A stretch of 64,000 nucleotides of DNA from Isoetes taiwanensis. Its lineage: Eukaryota > Streptophyta > Lycopodiopsida > Isoetales > Isoetaceae. The translations under genes and the position numbers were made by a program. This document shows positions 22,271 through 32,265 of this stretch, piece by piece (positions within the stretch are counted from its first letter, which is position 1; the number at the start of each line of letters is the position of its first letter). The notes under the pieces were generated by a model, which searched no databases, was not told the origin of the DNA, and saw only the letters and a program-made list of their open reading frames with translations. The stretch lies in the NCBI GenBank assembly GCA_021234155.1, contig JAJEKV010000339.1:190001-254000 (forward strand), in the 5' to 3' direction.

Positions 22271-23836
22271 GGCCCTTCGTCTGCCCCGCACTCTGAGATG
22301 ATCGTAGTGCGGGAAGGGGACATGAAGGTGTCTTGCGCGCCCTTCCCATATGGGCTCCTATCACAGCGGAAGCATAAAACACGTCAGAACTAGCAACAGC
22401 AATACAACATACTACCTCGAGGGTAGTCCATCACATATCCACAAGTGCAAAGATGATAATCATAAACCATAAAACATGAGAGCTCCTACCCATGGCTCTG
22501 ACTCATAAGGAGGATGACTGACTGGCTAGCCTCAAGATAGAGCAGACCGAGTCATAACAATGGCGAGGGCTGGCATAAGACAATGGCTAGGGTTGACCAC
22601 TCCATCCGCCCCTCCTGTGCATACTTTGCATATGGGCTAGATCAGGCTCTGGCATGACTCTAGCCTTCCGGATATGCAATCCCATGGCATCACCCATCGG
22701 GACTACTCCAGGTTGCATCTCCCTGGTCCGTCGAGGCAGGAAGGGTTGCATCTCCCCTTCCTGGGGTCTAGAGGTTCCACGGGCGGCTAGAGAATCGTGG
22801 CGACACACGATTCATACCCGACTGAACCTCCCAAAACAAGAGCCAAGCTGACACTTGCAACTCTTGAGAGGCAGGGCGACACCATCGCCCCAGGAGGTGT
22901 CGGACCCATGCTCGGCCCACACCTAAGTGACCAGGCCATAAGCCTAGCCCACTATGGGATCCCAGAGCCCCCACTTTCGGCCGGGGATCCTCCCTCGCAT
23001 TGCCTCTAGCCCGTTGTGTAGTCTTTGAGTCACATCATAGCCTCCATAGCCGGTGGGTTCCTATGCCTGTGGCCGCAACTAATAGGAACTAAGGTATCTA
23101 AACTAGGAGCATACTACATATGGCTCTAGGTCTCTACCCCCTTCCCAATAATGAGAGGAGCAAACATGATCAACCAACATCACATAACATCATATCATGA
23201 TAATCATAGTAAGAACATCTTAACCTAATCATACATATCTAACTTACAGTTAGGGTTCCTTGATTAGGGTTCAAGATGTTGAATAAGGGTTCTAGGATGG
23301 CTCTACTCTAGCTACGAAATACTAACCCATCTGGAGTGCTAACTTCCAGATGATCTACCAAGAGCACTACTCTACATACGCCGCTCGAAGCACTCCCTCC
23401 CAATCCTGGCGTCTCCATGGTCTTGAAGTGTTCGAGGTAGCTCCCACTCCCTGGCCGATCGCGCCACACTCGGGTCTGCTGTGCTAGGCTATGCCACAAC
23501 AAGCGGTTCTAAAAGCGGAGTTTCGAAAGGCCAAGAAGGTTCCCTGCACATTTGGAACTTAAAAGAGGCCTAGGGTTAGGGTTTAGGCCTTTATAGGTTA
23601 GGGTTCACATGTTATGCCACATGGCTCCAATAGGGTAAGTCCGTGTGGCGGGTGCCCCATAGGTTAAGGCCACGTGGAAAATGGTCTTAACCTAAGGTTG
23701 GCTAAGTTATATGAATAACTTAGTCATGCCCCCTAGTGCCACAATCTATGGTATACAAGGCTATGAAGATAGACTTGTATAGTGACGGTCCTAGAAATAT
23801 ACGTATTTATGGCGTACATTTCCCTGGAACGTCACA
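22271..23836 (-). repeat. 3' LTR, truncated at its outer end
   Basis: About 1566 bp, strongly similar to 30703-32265, with some small indels around 22960-23500. On the minus strand it begins TGTGACGTTCCAGGG directly after the polypurine tract. The outer end lacks the roughly 79 bp found at 30624-30702 and abuts a gypsy fragment of opposite orientation; no target-site duplication can be recognised. Confidence 0.9.
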
Positions 23837-23850
23837 TTCTCCCCCCCTTA
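23837..23850 (-). other. Polypurine tract of the LTR element
   Basis: On the minus strand TAAGGGGGGGAGAA lies immediately before the TGTGACG start of the 3' LTR, the expected place and composition of the plus-strand primer of an LTR retrotransposon. Confidence 0.85.
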
Positions 23851-24049
23851 GGATAATGCTGTCCTCAGCATTACGCTAAGGTGACTAACGTACACTAATC
23901 CTGCAAAAGCACACAACAAGAATATATGAACTTAACTCTATTGAAAAGATCGACTTTTCGTTAACTACTTATTATGTAATTATAAAGCTATATTTATAAG
24001 TTATACAAATTATATAGCTATAACAACTATTATTATACAAGAAACTTAT

Positions 24050-24071
24050 CGCGGCGGCCAAGGCCGCCGCG
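24050..24071. repeat. Perfect GC-only hairpin
   Basis: A 10 bp arm CGCGGCGGCC, a 2-base AA loop and its exact complement stand in an otherwise AT-rich stretch about 200 bp inside the 3' LTR of the gypsy element. Confidence 0.85.
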
Positions 24072-24652
24072 AACGTTTCTCTCCTCCAACTCGTCTATAC
24101 ATGCTAGAACATGCATAATTTGAACCTGCACTTTGTTGCCTTGTGTTCAGTGCCCGCACGATAGAAGAATATTGACCATAACGACTCGTTATGAAAAATG
24201 TTTTGTATTAAATCAAAAGAATCTAAGTTTCGAACACACAAAAATTGAACTGTGTTTGAGCATGGAGAATTCTAACCTCTTAAGTTGCCAATATATCTAT
24301 GCAAAATGGTTATTCAAAATGCATATGAATAAAACATGAACCCATTAACCCAATAGCTTTCCATATGGTAAGAACAAATTTATGATATGCATCATGGAGA
24401 TGGTCCATCATGCAATATTGCCCAATACTATTTTTTGCTCTGCACAATGTATTGGAAATGTTTCAAACGTGGTAGATCAAATTTGACCTCTCTTTGAAAC
24501 AAAAAAAGTTAATGATGAGAACGATAATCTTTGCTATAGCACAATACACTTTAAATAGCCGAAAAGACTTATATAGTCGTTTAAAGATCTTAAAGGTCTA
24601 AGTTATTAATAGATGGTGTAATAGCCATTTGTAAAAGCAAAAAAATAAAATA

Positions 24653-24748
<96 letters not shown>

Positions 24749-25560
24749 TTCTGCACAGCAAGGCTTGGGTAGAGTAATGTGAACACCCCATTACATTGCC
24801 ACCATCATGAGCACCAAATAGCCGAGATCCAATATCGTTGCCCCAAATGGCTAATTTTGCTGTATGGATTTGTTGTCTGTCATTCGTAAAGAAAACATGA
24901 GACAATATCCATTTTAACAGGAGCTTGTGCAAGCCTTAGAATAATGAAGGGCTGCTTGCGTCTTTAAATCCTCCTTTCGAATTGCTCGAATTGTTGCTCG
25001 ATAAGTTACCCTGCTTAATCTGACCAAAGGAAAGTATGAAATAGAGGCCCCGGTTTGTGCCTATAGCCATCCCGGATGCTTAGAATTTACGAGATCTTAG
25101 GCTCCAACTTATTTTTCTTACATTGGCCACTGGCCACTAGTAAAAGTTCCTCCTAAGATGAATTAGTTGCCCAGTATGGATGGCATTGCATAGGGGTTCA
25201 GGGGTGATCCAAATTTCTATTCATGAATCAAATTTTTTGAGCTCTGTCATCTCTGGTTTGAAAAGGCTTATTATTATGCTCTTCTATTTTTAATCCTTGG
25301 ATTTCCTTCCCACTTAGAATCACCGACCAATCAAGCGTTCATTGTTTCTTCAAATCCTTGTGTTCTCAACCTCTTTTACCTTCCAATGAGTATTGCAAAA
25401 TAAAAATAAAAACACCTTTAAATCATATTCCAAAGATGTGAAAACATGTTACACATAAGCTTAATATTAAAATTGCATTTTAAAACGCTTAGTAAACAAA
25501 CAAACCTCTAGGAATGCAAGAGCAATTGCAGGGCCCCTTATTTTCCAACAAGATTCACTT
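24072..25560. other. Spacer with (TAA)n microsatellite
   Basis: A (TAA/ATA)n run occupies about 24648-24744. The poly-tyrosine and poly-isoleucine frames over it are artefacts. The rest is AT-rich with nothing recognised. Confidence 0.75.
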
Positions 25561-25566
25561 GAAACT

Positions 25567-25640
25567 GCACCTTCAAACGGCTTATGCATGATATCATTTT
25601 GGTCTACAAATATTTATGAACTGCGAAATTGGAGAAATAC
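25567..25640. repeat. Dispersed repeat shared with 43694-43760
   Basis: CTGCACC-TCAAA-GGCTTATG, GATATCATTT and CTACAAATATTTATGAA occur in the same order at both places with scattered differences. Nearby, AAAGCAAATGGACTATCCATG is directly repeated at 25684 and 25790. Confidence 0.7.
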
Positions 25641-25817
25641 ATCAGACAATTGCAAGACCAATTTGCCCAAAATGATTAGGAAGAAAGCAAATGGACTATC
25701 CATGTTCAGTGGTCTGTAACACCAATTATTAACAAAAGGTCCTTTTAAAGCATATGGACATAACGAAAAAATAGAGCTTTAGCAAAAGTAAAGCAAATGG
25801 ACTATCCATGGCATAAA

Positions 25818-26265
25818 TTACAACTCAAGGCTGATTTCACCAGCACGAGATAACAAAACAAGCATATCAATGAGAAATAAGTCATCCAGCATCTCAATCC
25901 ACCAAAGTTCTCTTCCAGCATTGGATTCTACCTCGGTTCTCATAGGATCCTTCAGCTTCAACTTGGTAAACAATCTTTTCTCGCTGTTTTTAGAATTGAA
26001 CTTCTCTCTCAAGGCCGACATCTCGAAATAGTTTGCATAAACAACCATCCTCTTGCATGCCTCTCGCCTTTCGGGCATATGACCGCCAACACTATATGAA
26101 GGGTACAACCATCTTCAACTGTTTGCCTGCAAATATGACCATCTGCTGGTCGGAATCGTATTCTTTGCATTATCAATTGTATCAGAGATTTCTACCTACA
26201 GATAGGTTGTATTGTATAACAACCTTCACAAGCGTTAATGCCATAAAACTCATTGTACACACATT
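25818..26265 (-). pseudogene. Decayed ubiquitin unit followed by an unrecognised ORF
   Basis: Minus-strand pieces match ubiquitin in order: VK-VIQ then TTYL-VEISDTIDNAKN (for KTITLEVESSDTIDNVKAK), then SDQQMVIFAGKQL and, one frame over, EDGCTLHIVLAV (for PPDQQRLIFAGKQLEDG and STLHLVLRL). The segment corresponding to IQDKEG and the LADYNIQKE loop are missing, and at least two frameshifts and one stop occur, so no functional ubiquitin can be made. Downstream, 26108-25818 stays open for 96 codons with a leucine- and acid-rich end (EMLDDLFLIDMLVLLS) that I do not recognise. It lies inside the gypsy element, in its orientation. Confidence 0.6.
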
Positions 26266-26281
26266 TCAAAAAAAACGCTAG

Positions 26282-27170
26282 TCAGTATTCTTTTGCTGAA
26301 TTGCATGCAACACCAAGTAGCTCCAACAAATATGGCATCCATTTATTCATGCAAATGGCAGTTCATAGTTTACATCATATAATTACAATCAATTCAAATT
26401 ACTTCAATTCTTTTATGATAAGCTGCTCCTAATGAGACCGGTGACATTTTCTACCAAAGATGGCCAACTAGGAATCAAGTTAACTACACGGGTTATAGAT
26501 CCCATTTATATATGTTAACGCGGGCACACACTGCTATGTTAACGCGGGCACACTCGCTCTTTTGACTCCAAGCTCTTTACGGATATTGTTTCCAAATTTG
26601 AAAATAAACAAGCATCTGAGGCGTTTTCATATAAGGATGGCAGCACTTCTATTAATGAACAAAAACGAATACAATGATATATGTATCGGATGCGACTCTT
26701 CTTCTAAAAGACATGGCCGGTTGGCCAAAGCGTAACCCTAATCACTTAACATTCTAATCTATAATGGCGTACTGATGAATGGCTGCGATTCATTCTTCAC
26801 AAATGCAATAAGCTGCCGTCTTTCAATGTCACCTCTTCATCATACTCCTCATGCATTTGTTTTAACGCCCTACAAATGCATCAATAAGCTAAGCGTTGTG
26901 ATATGGTTCTACCTTGCCAACGTAGCTTAATCTCCACTTACGTACAAAGCAAAGATATAATGAAAATATAGCAACTTGTATAAATGAGTCAAATTGCGGT
27001 CTACCTTAAATTCTGTCAAAAAAGAATCTTGTATATCCATGCCTTATATCCATGCCTTATCCAGGCCTCGGCCATCTCGACTTCCTAGTTCCCGAGAACA
27101 ACTTATGTTGGCGGGTATAGCATTCAATATATTCCCTGGTTTTGTGGAAATCAGACTTGCCGAACCTCAC
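26282..27170. other. Spacer, nothing recognised
   Basis: The phrase TATGTTAACGCGGGCACAC is repeated at about 26511 and 26534. No gene is supported. Confidence 0.4.
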
Positions 27171-27175
27171 TGGTT

Positions 27176-27593
27176 TTACGCAACCAACGTTTCTTCGAGT
27201 CCTTTCAGAACTTGAAGGGCATGTGCATTATATGTCTTCTTGCTAGAGGCAGATTCATATTTGGGCCAGTTCTGTGGAGAATCCATTCTTCTATTGTCAT
27301 TAGACAAACGGTATACCACCATATAAATCAAACCCACCAGCGACCTTCTTACGTCCTGCATGGCACTGGGCAATTTTTCTATACAAAGAAGAATGAAAGG
27401 ATCGATAGGTCTTTAGAACCTCGATGAGTGAATCTTAGCTGTTAAGAAAATCGCAGCCTTCAACCTGAACTCAATTGTATAATTCATGCAGCATGCAAAA
27501 ATTTGCACCGACCTCTTCTCCCACTGTTAAGCGCTCAAATCCAGCGATTTTTTCTTTCAAAATGAAGAAGGAAGATGCCGGCGGGGACGCCAT
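27176..27593 (-). CDS. Candidate exons of an unrecognised gene
   Basis: An ATG at 27593 opens 40 codons (MASPPASSFFILKEKIAGFE and on) before a stop at 27471; a second frame, 27373-27176, is open for 65 codons with LVGLIYMVVYRL. The upstream 400 bp is less AT-rich than its surroundings and holds two ACGTGTC boxes, as a promoter might. I cannot join the two frames by good splice sites, and neither matches a family I know. It may be host sequence carried within the gypsy element together with the ubiquitin relic. Confidence 0.25.
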
Positions 27594-28166
27594 GTCCTGC
27601 CCCTCTCTTCTCTGCTTTGGCCTCATCGAACCATCTTCTATTGAGCAAAAGCTCCAACTGCATCAATCCATCATAAATAAACATGTAAGAACAAAACAGA
27701 GGATTGATACATAATAGCAGACAACGAGTTTTTGTGGAAACATACCTCAGATTGGGGAGGCAAAGGGAACATGTTATAATTATGCTCTGTTTTTAGGGCA
27801 GACAAAATGCATCAGAATACTCTTGCAAAAAGAAACTCTAAATCTTTAGCTAATGCCAGACTGAAGTAGACGGATTTTCCGATTTTGTTGCTCTATAGCA
27901 ACCTGCCAGGCTCCCCAGCGACGGACCTGAACTTCATCCTATTTCAACGTGTCCTCTTCCATATTTTTTTCCCCCGGACAAACTTAAGAGAGTGTCCAGA
28001 ACCACGCCATGGCCAGAGAGACGCAGCATAAGAACCCATAAATTTTTGTTACCTAGGTTATGGCGGCGATATGCAAGAGCAGAGGCTCGCCGGAATGGGG
28101 CAGAGCAAACTGGAGAAGCCTCGGCGAGAATTTTTGTCGCAGAGTCTCCTTTTTAATTGGTCTCAT

Positions 28167-28208
28167 CCACGTGTCGCCACCTTAAGAAGTCATACACGTG
28201 TCGCCACC
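28167..28208. promoter_or_regulatory. Pair of ACGTG boxes in a direct repeat
   Basis: CACGTGTCGCCACC occurs twice 27 bp apart. CACGTGTC contains the ACGTG core of G-box/ABRE elements bound by plant bZIP factors. If real they would serve the candidate minus-strand exons beginning at 27593; they could equally be a chance duplication. Confidence 0.35.
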
Positions 28209-28960
28209 ATAATTATTCTTGGGGAAAAAATATTACAATCAAACAGAAAATGTAACTGCCTTATATATGTTAAGAAAAGTATACACATATAATATTATTA
28301 CAACAAATTTAGGAGTTCATAGTTAGTCTAAAATCTATGACTCCTATCTTCTCGTAACATGCTCCCTCCTTCATGCTTCCCTTCACTGGCCTGCACAAGT
28401 AGCACATTACGTTATATAAGTTAATAAGTTTGTGGTTTTAGGGGACCACCTCCCTTACCTACCTCCTTGAGCCGAACTACTAGCTCAAGGTTACCCTACT
28501 ACCTTGCACCCGATCATGGCTCCATAAGGATTTGAGCTTAAGGAACATTTAAGATGCTCCGATCATCGCCCATGATCAAGTGCTACCTTGTCCACGATCC
28601 CCCAGATCGAGTACACCCCAGTGCATCATGCCCCGAGGGTTTCAAGCTAGGGAACGTCTCACGATCCCATCATCACGCATGATAACTTAAACCTCACCAT
28701 GACCCCCTATGGTCAGGTGCGCGTGCCCCGCATCGTGGCATAGAGATCATCTGACAGATGTCCCATCATCGCCCACCATGCTTCACTTCCTCTCTCGCAT
28801 GACCCTACTGGTCATGCGCACCTCTTGGTGCGTGTTGGCCTAGAGAATGCCTTAAAGGCGTATCCCATCATCGCCCACACGTTCCAAGATTCTGGCACAT
28901 GCACTCTACTGACTAGAATACATGAGCCAGAACTTAAGGCTAACTAAGAAACATACTAAG
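28209..28960 (-). repeat. 3' untranslated part of the gypsy element with degenerate repeats
   Basis: Between 28440 and 28900 the phrases CCCATCATCGCCCA(T/C), GATCAAGTGC/GGTCAGGTGCGCG and similar recur at roughly 60-100 bp spacing. It follows the stop codon of the polyprotein on the minus strand. No ORF. Confidence 0.5.
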
Positions 28961-29420
28961 CTACCCTCCTGGAACGTCGGCGTCGATCAGTTCGGAGACG
29001 ACTCGCCCATCAAACTCTTTCATAAACTCTGGGTATTGCTTCTCCAAATCCTGCTTCGATACCCAGGTCGTGTCTTCCACGGGAAGTGCTTCCACTTGAC
29101 CAAATACTGGAGGAATTGAGACCACCTAGTCCTCTTGAATGACTTATCAAGAAGCAATTCAGGCACAATTTGAACTTGATCCTCCGTCATTTCCAACAAA
29201 GTTGGAGTATCCAAAACCTCATCAAGGTTAGGATCGTGCCTTTTTAATAAACTCACATGGAAGACCTTAAGGTGGGCCGAGAGCTCCAACTTGTAGGCCT
29301 GAGAGCCCACTCTTCTCCAAGGTCTTGAACGGACCGGCCCACCTAGGGGCGAGCTTCTTACAATTGCCGATGCGAAGCTTCCCTTGCTTAACCTTTACTT
29401 GCGCCAAACTTTAACTCTCA
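28961..29420 (-). pseudogene. Gypsy integrase C-terminus and chromodomain
   Basis: Minus-strand blocks in order: KLRIGNCKKLAPRWAGPF, GSQAYKLELSAHLKVFHVSL, LLKRHDPN, then FLQYLVKWK and VEDTTWVSKQDLEKQYPEF, ending PGG and a stop at 28961. The first is the GPF block and the second the HVSLLK block of gypsy integrase; the YLVKWK and DTTW pair marks a chromodomain, typical of plant chromoviruses. Frame changes occur after the GPF block and within the chromodomain. The integrase core with its DDE residues is absent upstream; the frame joins a low-complexity gag-like region instead, so a large internal deletion is likely. Confidence 0.88.
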
Positions 29421-29489
29421 CAACAAAACAACTCTCGAGGAGTTTTATGTCTATCTGCTAGACTCTTCAGATATGCCCATGTTGTTTGA

Positions 29490-29740
29490 AGATACTCTCA
29501 CACTTCTCCTACTGCTTGCTGCTCACCTACACTTCCTGGTATTGGGGTTGCTCCTACACTTCCTGGTGTTGGGGTTGCTCCTACTGCTTGCTGCCCACCT
29601 ACTCTTCCTGTTGCTGGGGTTGTTCCTACTGCCAAGGTTGCTCTTGCTACTCGCTCTTCATCTGCTCTTGTTGGTGTTAGGGTTGCTCCTGTTGTCGAGG
29701 TTGCTCTTGCTATTTGCTCCTCACGTCCAGAAGCAGACGC
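29490..29740 (-). repeat. 27 bp coding minisatellite (ATPTPGSVG)
   Basis: The minus-strand frame encodes near-repeats ATPTPGSVG and ATPIPGSVG with a 27 bp period (for example 29531 and 29558), followed by longer degenerate units. The hydrophobic leucine-rich plus-strand frame over it is a mirror of the repeat. Confidence 0.7.
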
Positions 29741-30215
29741 CACGATCTCACTTTCCCCCGAGCCTTGCGATCATTCGCCTGAAGTGATAAGCCGTTATTC
29801 CTCCAAGAGTGAAACGATTCGTCTGAAGAGCTTGAGTGGCTAAGTTCGTCGTCTGGACTAGGTCGCAGGGCCTCAAGAATTTGCTTGTCGCCGCCCACCA
29901 TGAGTGCTTCAAACGTTCTGGTGCAAGCTGGAGCTTCCAACCTCCCTAGCTACTTGTTTGGTTCTCCTAACAGCTTAGCTTCCTTGATGGTGGCCTCTTT
30001 GAGCGATCTTGCCTCTATCAATGGTCGACTATGTCTATTCGCGGCTCCTTTGGGTCGATCTCGTCGGCTGTTCGTTCGGTGGACACTCTTATGGCAGCTT
30101 CGGAGATTAGCTTCTGATTCGCCTTACAAAGGTAAAAGGGAGGTTCAAGCTACCTTTTGGGAACTTTTAGGGAGTAGAGGTGCTTCCATAGGTTTATTAG
30201 CTACTTTTTCTTAAG
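29710..30215 (-). pseudogene. Gag-like N-terminal region of the gypsy element
   Basis: It lies directly behind the primer binding site in element orientation. The 29940-29710 frame contains DDELSHSSSSDESFHSW and a basic end; upstream frames give DRPKGAANRHSRPLIEARSL. Acid-serine then basic composition fits a gag N-terminus, but there is no zinc knuckle or capsid motif, so the call rests on position. Confidence 0.45.
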
Positions 30216-30610
30216 AGTAAATTTATTATAACTATGGGTTATTAATTAAGGTACTATTCCTAAACACTTAACTATTGCTCGAAATTTCCTATTTCTTTTG
30301 GGCCAAGTAGTGGTCATTTCACGCCATTTTCTTTCAAGCTTTCTTTTGAGCGATTCCTCGTTCAATTTTTGCTTGAAAGGTGCGGTTTATGAACAACTTG
30401 AGCTCAAATTTACTAGAAGGTTTCTTTTGACTATATTATTTCTACCACTTAGACTATACTTAATCTAATTACGACCCTACTAATGGGAAAAAAAATTTCT
30501 CCCATTTCGCGGTTCAAGACTGGAATTCTCATTCCATTCCTTAGCTAGGCCGGTTAGTCTACCTATTCAGGGATATGGTCAGGGCTAGCTCTTGGTCAAC
30601 CAAGAACATT
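30216..30610. other. Leader of the gypsy element
   Basis: Between the gag-like region and the primer binding site. No feature recognised. Confidence 0.45.
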
Positions 30611-30622
30611 GCTCTGATACCA
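30611..30622 (-). other. Primer binding site, initiator tRNA-Met type
   Basis: The minus strand reads TGGTATCAGAGC, complementary to the 3' end of plant initiator methionine tRNA, one base inside the 5' LTR end. It fixes the element's orientation. Confidence 0.92.
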
Positions 30623-30623
30623 T

Positions 30624-32265
30624 TGAGACGCTGCCTGCTAAATATACGGCGCCCAGCCGTACACTCGGCAGGAATTCCCCCTTCCGGTTCGACAACCGCA
30701 CGGGCCCTTCGTCTGCCCCGCACTCTGAGATGATCGTAGTGCGGGAAGGGGACACGAAAGTGTCTTGCGCGCCCTTCCCCTATGGGCTCCTATCACAGCG
30801 GAAGCATAAAACACGTCAGAACTAGCAACAACAATACAACATACTACCTCGAAGGGTAGTCCATCACATATCCACAAGTGCAAAGATGATAATCATAAAC
30901 CATAAAACATGAGAGCTCCTACCCATGGCTCTGACTCATAAGGAGGATGACTGACTGGCTAGGCCTCAAGATAGAGCAGACCGAGTCATAACAATGGCGA
31001 GGGTTGGCATAAGACAATGGCTAGGGTTGACCACTCCATCCGCCCCTCCTGTGCATACTTTGCAGATGGGCTAGATCAGGCTCTGGCATGACTCTAGCCT
31101 TCTGGATACGCAATCCCATGGCATCACCCATCGAGACTACTCCAGGTTGTATCTCCCTGGTCCGTCGAGGCAGGAAGGGTTGCATCTCCCCTTCCCGGCG
31201 TCTAGAGGTTCCACAGGCGGCTAGAGAATGGTGGCGACACACGATTCATACCCGACTGAACCCCCCAAAATAAGAGCCAAGTTGACACTTGCAACTCTTG
31301 AGAGGCAGGGCGACACCATCGCCCCAGGAGGTGTTGGACCCATGCTTGTCCCACACGAAGTGACCGACAAGCCTAGCCCACTATGGATCCCCCGTAGCCC
31401 CCACTCGGTAGGGATCCTCCCTCCGCATTGCCTCTATCCCCGTTGTGTAGTGCTGAGTCACATCATAGCCTCCATAGCCCGGTGGGTTCCTATGCACATG
31501 CCGCAACTAATAGGAATTAAGGGATCTAAACTAGGAGCATACTACATATGGCTCTAGGTCTCTACCCACCTTCCCAATACGAGAGAAGCAAACATGATCA
31601 ACCAACATCACATAACATCATATCATGATAATCATAGTAAGAACATCTTAACCTAATCATATATATCTAACTTATAGTTAGGGTTCCTTGATTAGGGTTC
31701 AAGATGTTGAATAAGGGTTCTAGAATGGCTCTACTCTAGCTACGAAATACTAACCCATCTGGAGTGCTAACTTTAAGATGATCTACCAAGAGCACTACTC
31801 TACATACCTGCTCCAGAAGCACTCCCTCCCAATCCTGGCGTCTCCATGGTCTTCGAAGTGTTCGAGGTAGCTCCCACTCCTGTTGATGCGCTCACACTCT
31901 TGGGGCTGCTGTGCTAGGCTATGCCATAACAAACGGTTCTCGAAACGGAGTTTCGAGCGCGAAGAAGGTTCCCAGGCTGCTGGAGCCAGAAAAGAGGCCT
32001 AGGATTAGGGTTTAGGCCTTTATAGGTTAGGGTTCACATGTTACGCCACATGGCTCCAATAGGGTAAGTCCGTGTGGCGGGTGCCCCATAGGTTAAGGCC
32101 ACGTGGAAAATGGTCTTAACCTAAGGTTGGCTAAGTTATATGAATAACTTAGTCATGCCCCCTAGTGCCACAATCTATGGTATACAAGGCTATGAAGATA
32201 GACTTGTATAGTGACGGTCCTGAAAATATACGTATTTATGGCGTATATTTCCCTGGAACGTCACA
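30624..32265 (-). repeat. 5' LTR, full length
   Basis: About 1642 bp, TG at 30624 and CA at 32265 (TGAGACGCTG to CGTCACA). Its inner end adjoins the primer binding site. It matches the copy at 22271-23836 over 1.56 kb. A 0.81 kb tandem array begins at the very next base. Confidence 0.9.

Larger units (their letters stand above)
22271..32265 (-). mobile_element. Ty3/gypsy LTR retrotransposon, deleted, with foreign insert
   Basis: Direct repeats 22271-23836 and 30624-32265 are the two LTRs of a minus-strand element. Between them lie, in minus-strand order, a primer binding site (30622-30611), a gag-like region, the integrase C-terminus with chromodomain, a 3' stretch, and a polypurine tract (23850-23837) next to the 3' LTR. 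Most of gag and all of protease, reverse transcriptase, RNase H and the integrase core are missing, so it could move only with help. About 5 kb between the polyprotein stop and the polypurine tract is not typical gypsy sequence and includes a ubiquitin relic. The 3' LTR lacks the last 80 bp or so that the other LTR has. Confidence 0.85.

Noticed and set aside
24598-24932. Poly-tyrosine and poly-isoleucine proteins
   Set aside because: They are translations of the (TAA)n microsatellite.
29473-29787. Leucine-rich hydrophobic plus-strand ORF resembling a membrane protein
   Set aside because: It is the mirror of a 27 bp minisatellite in the gag-like region of the minus-strand gypsy element.
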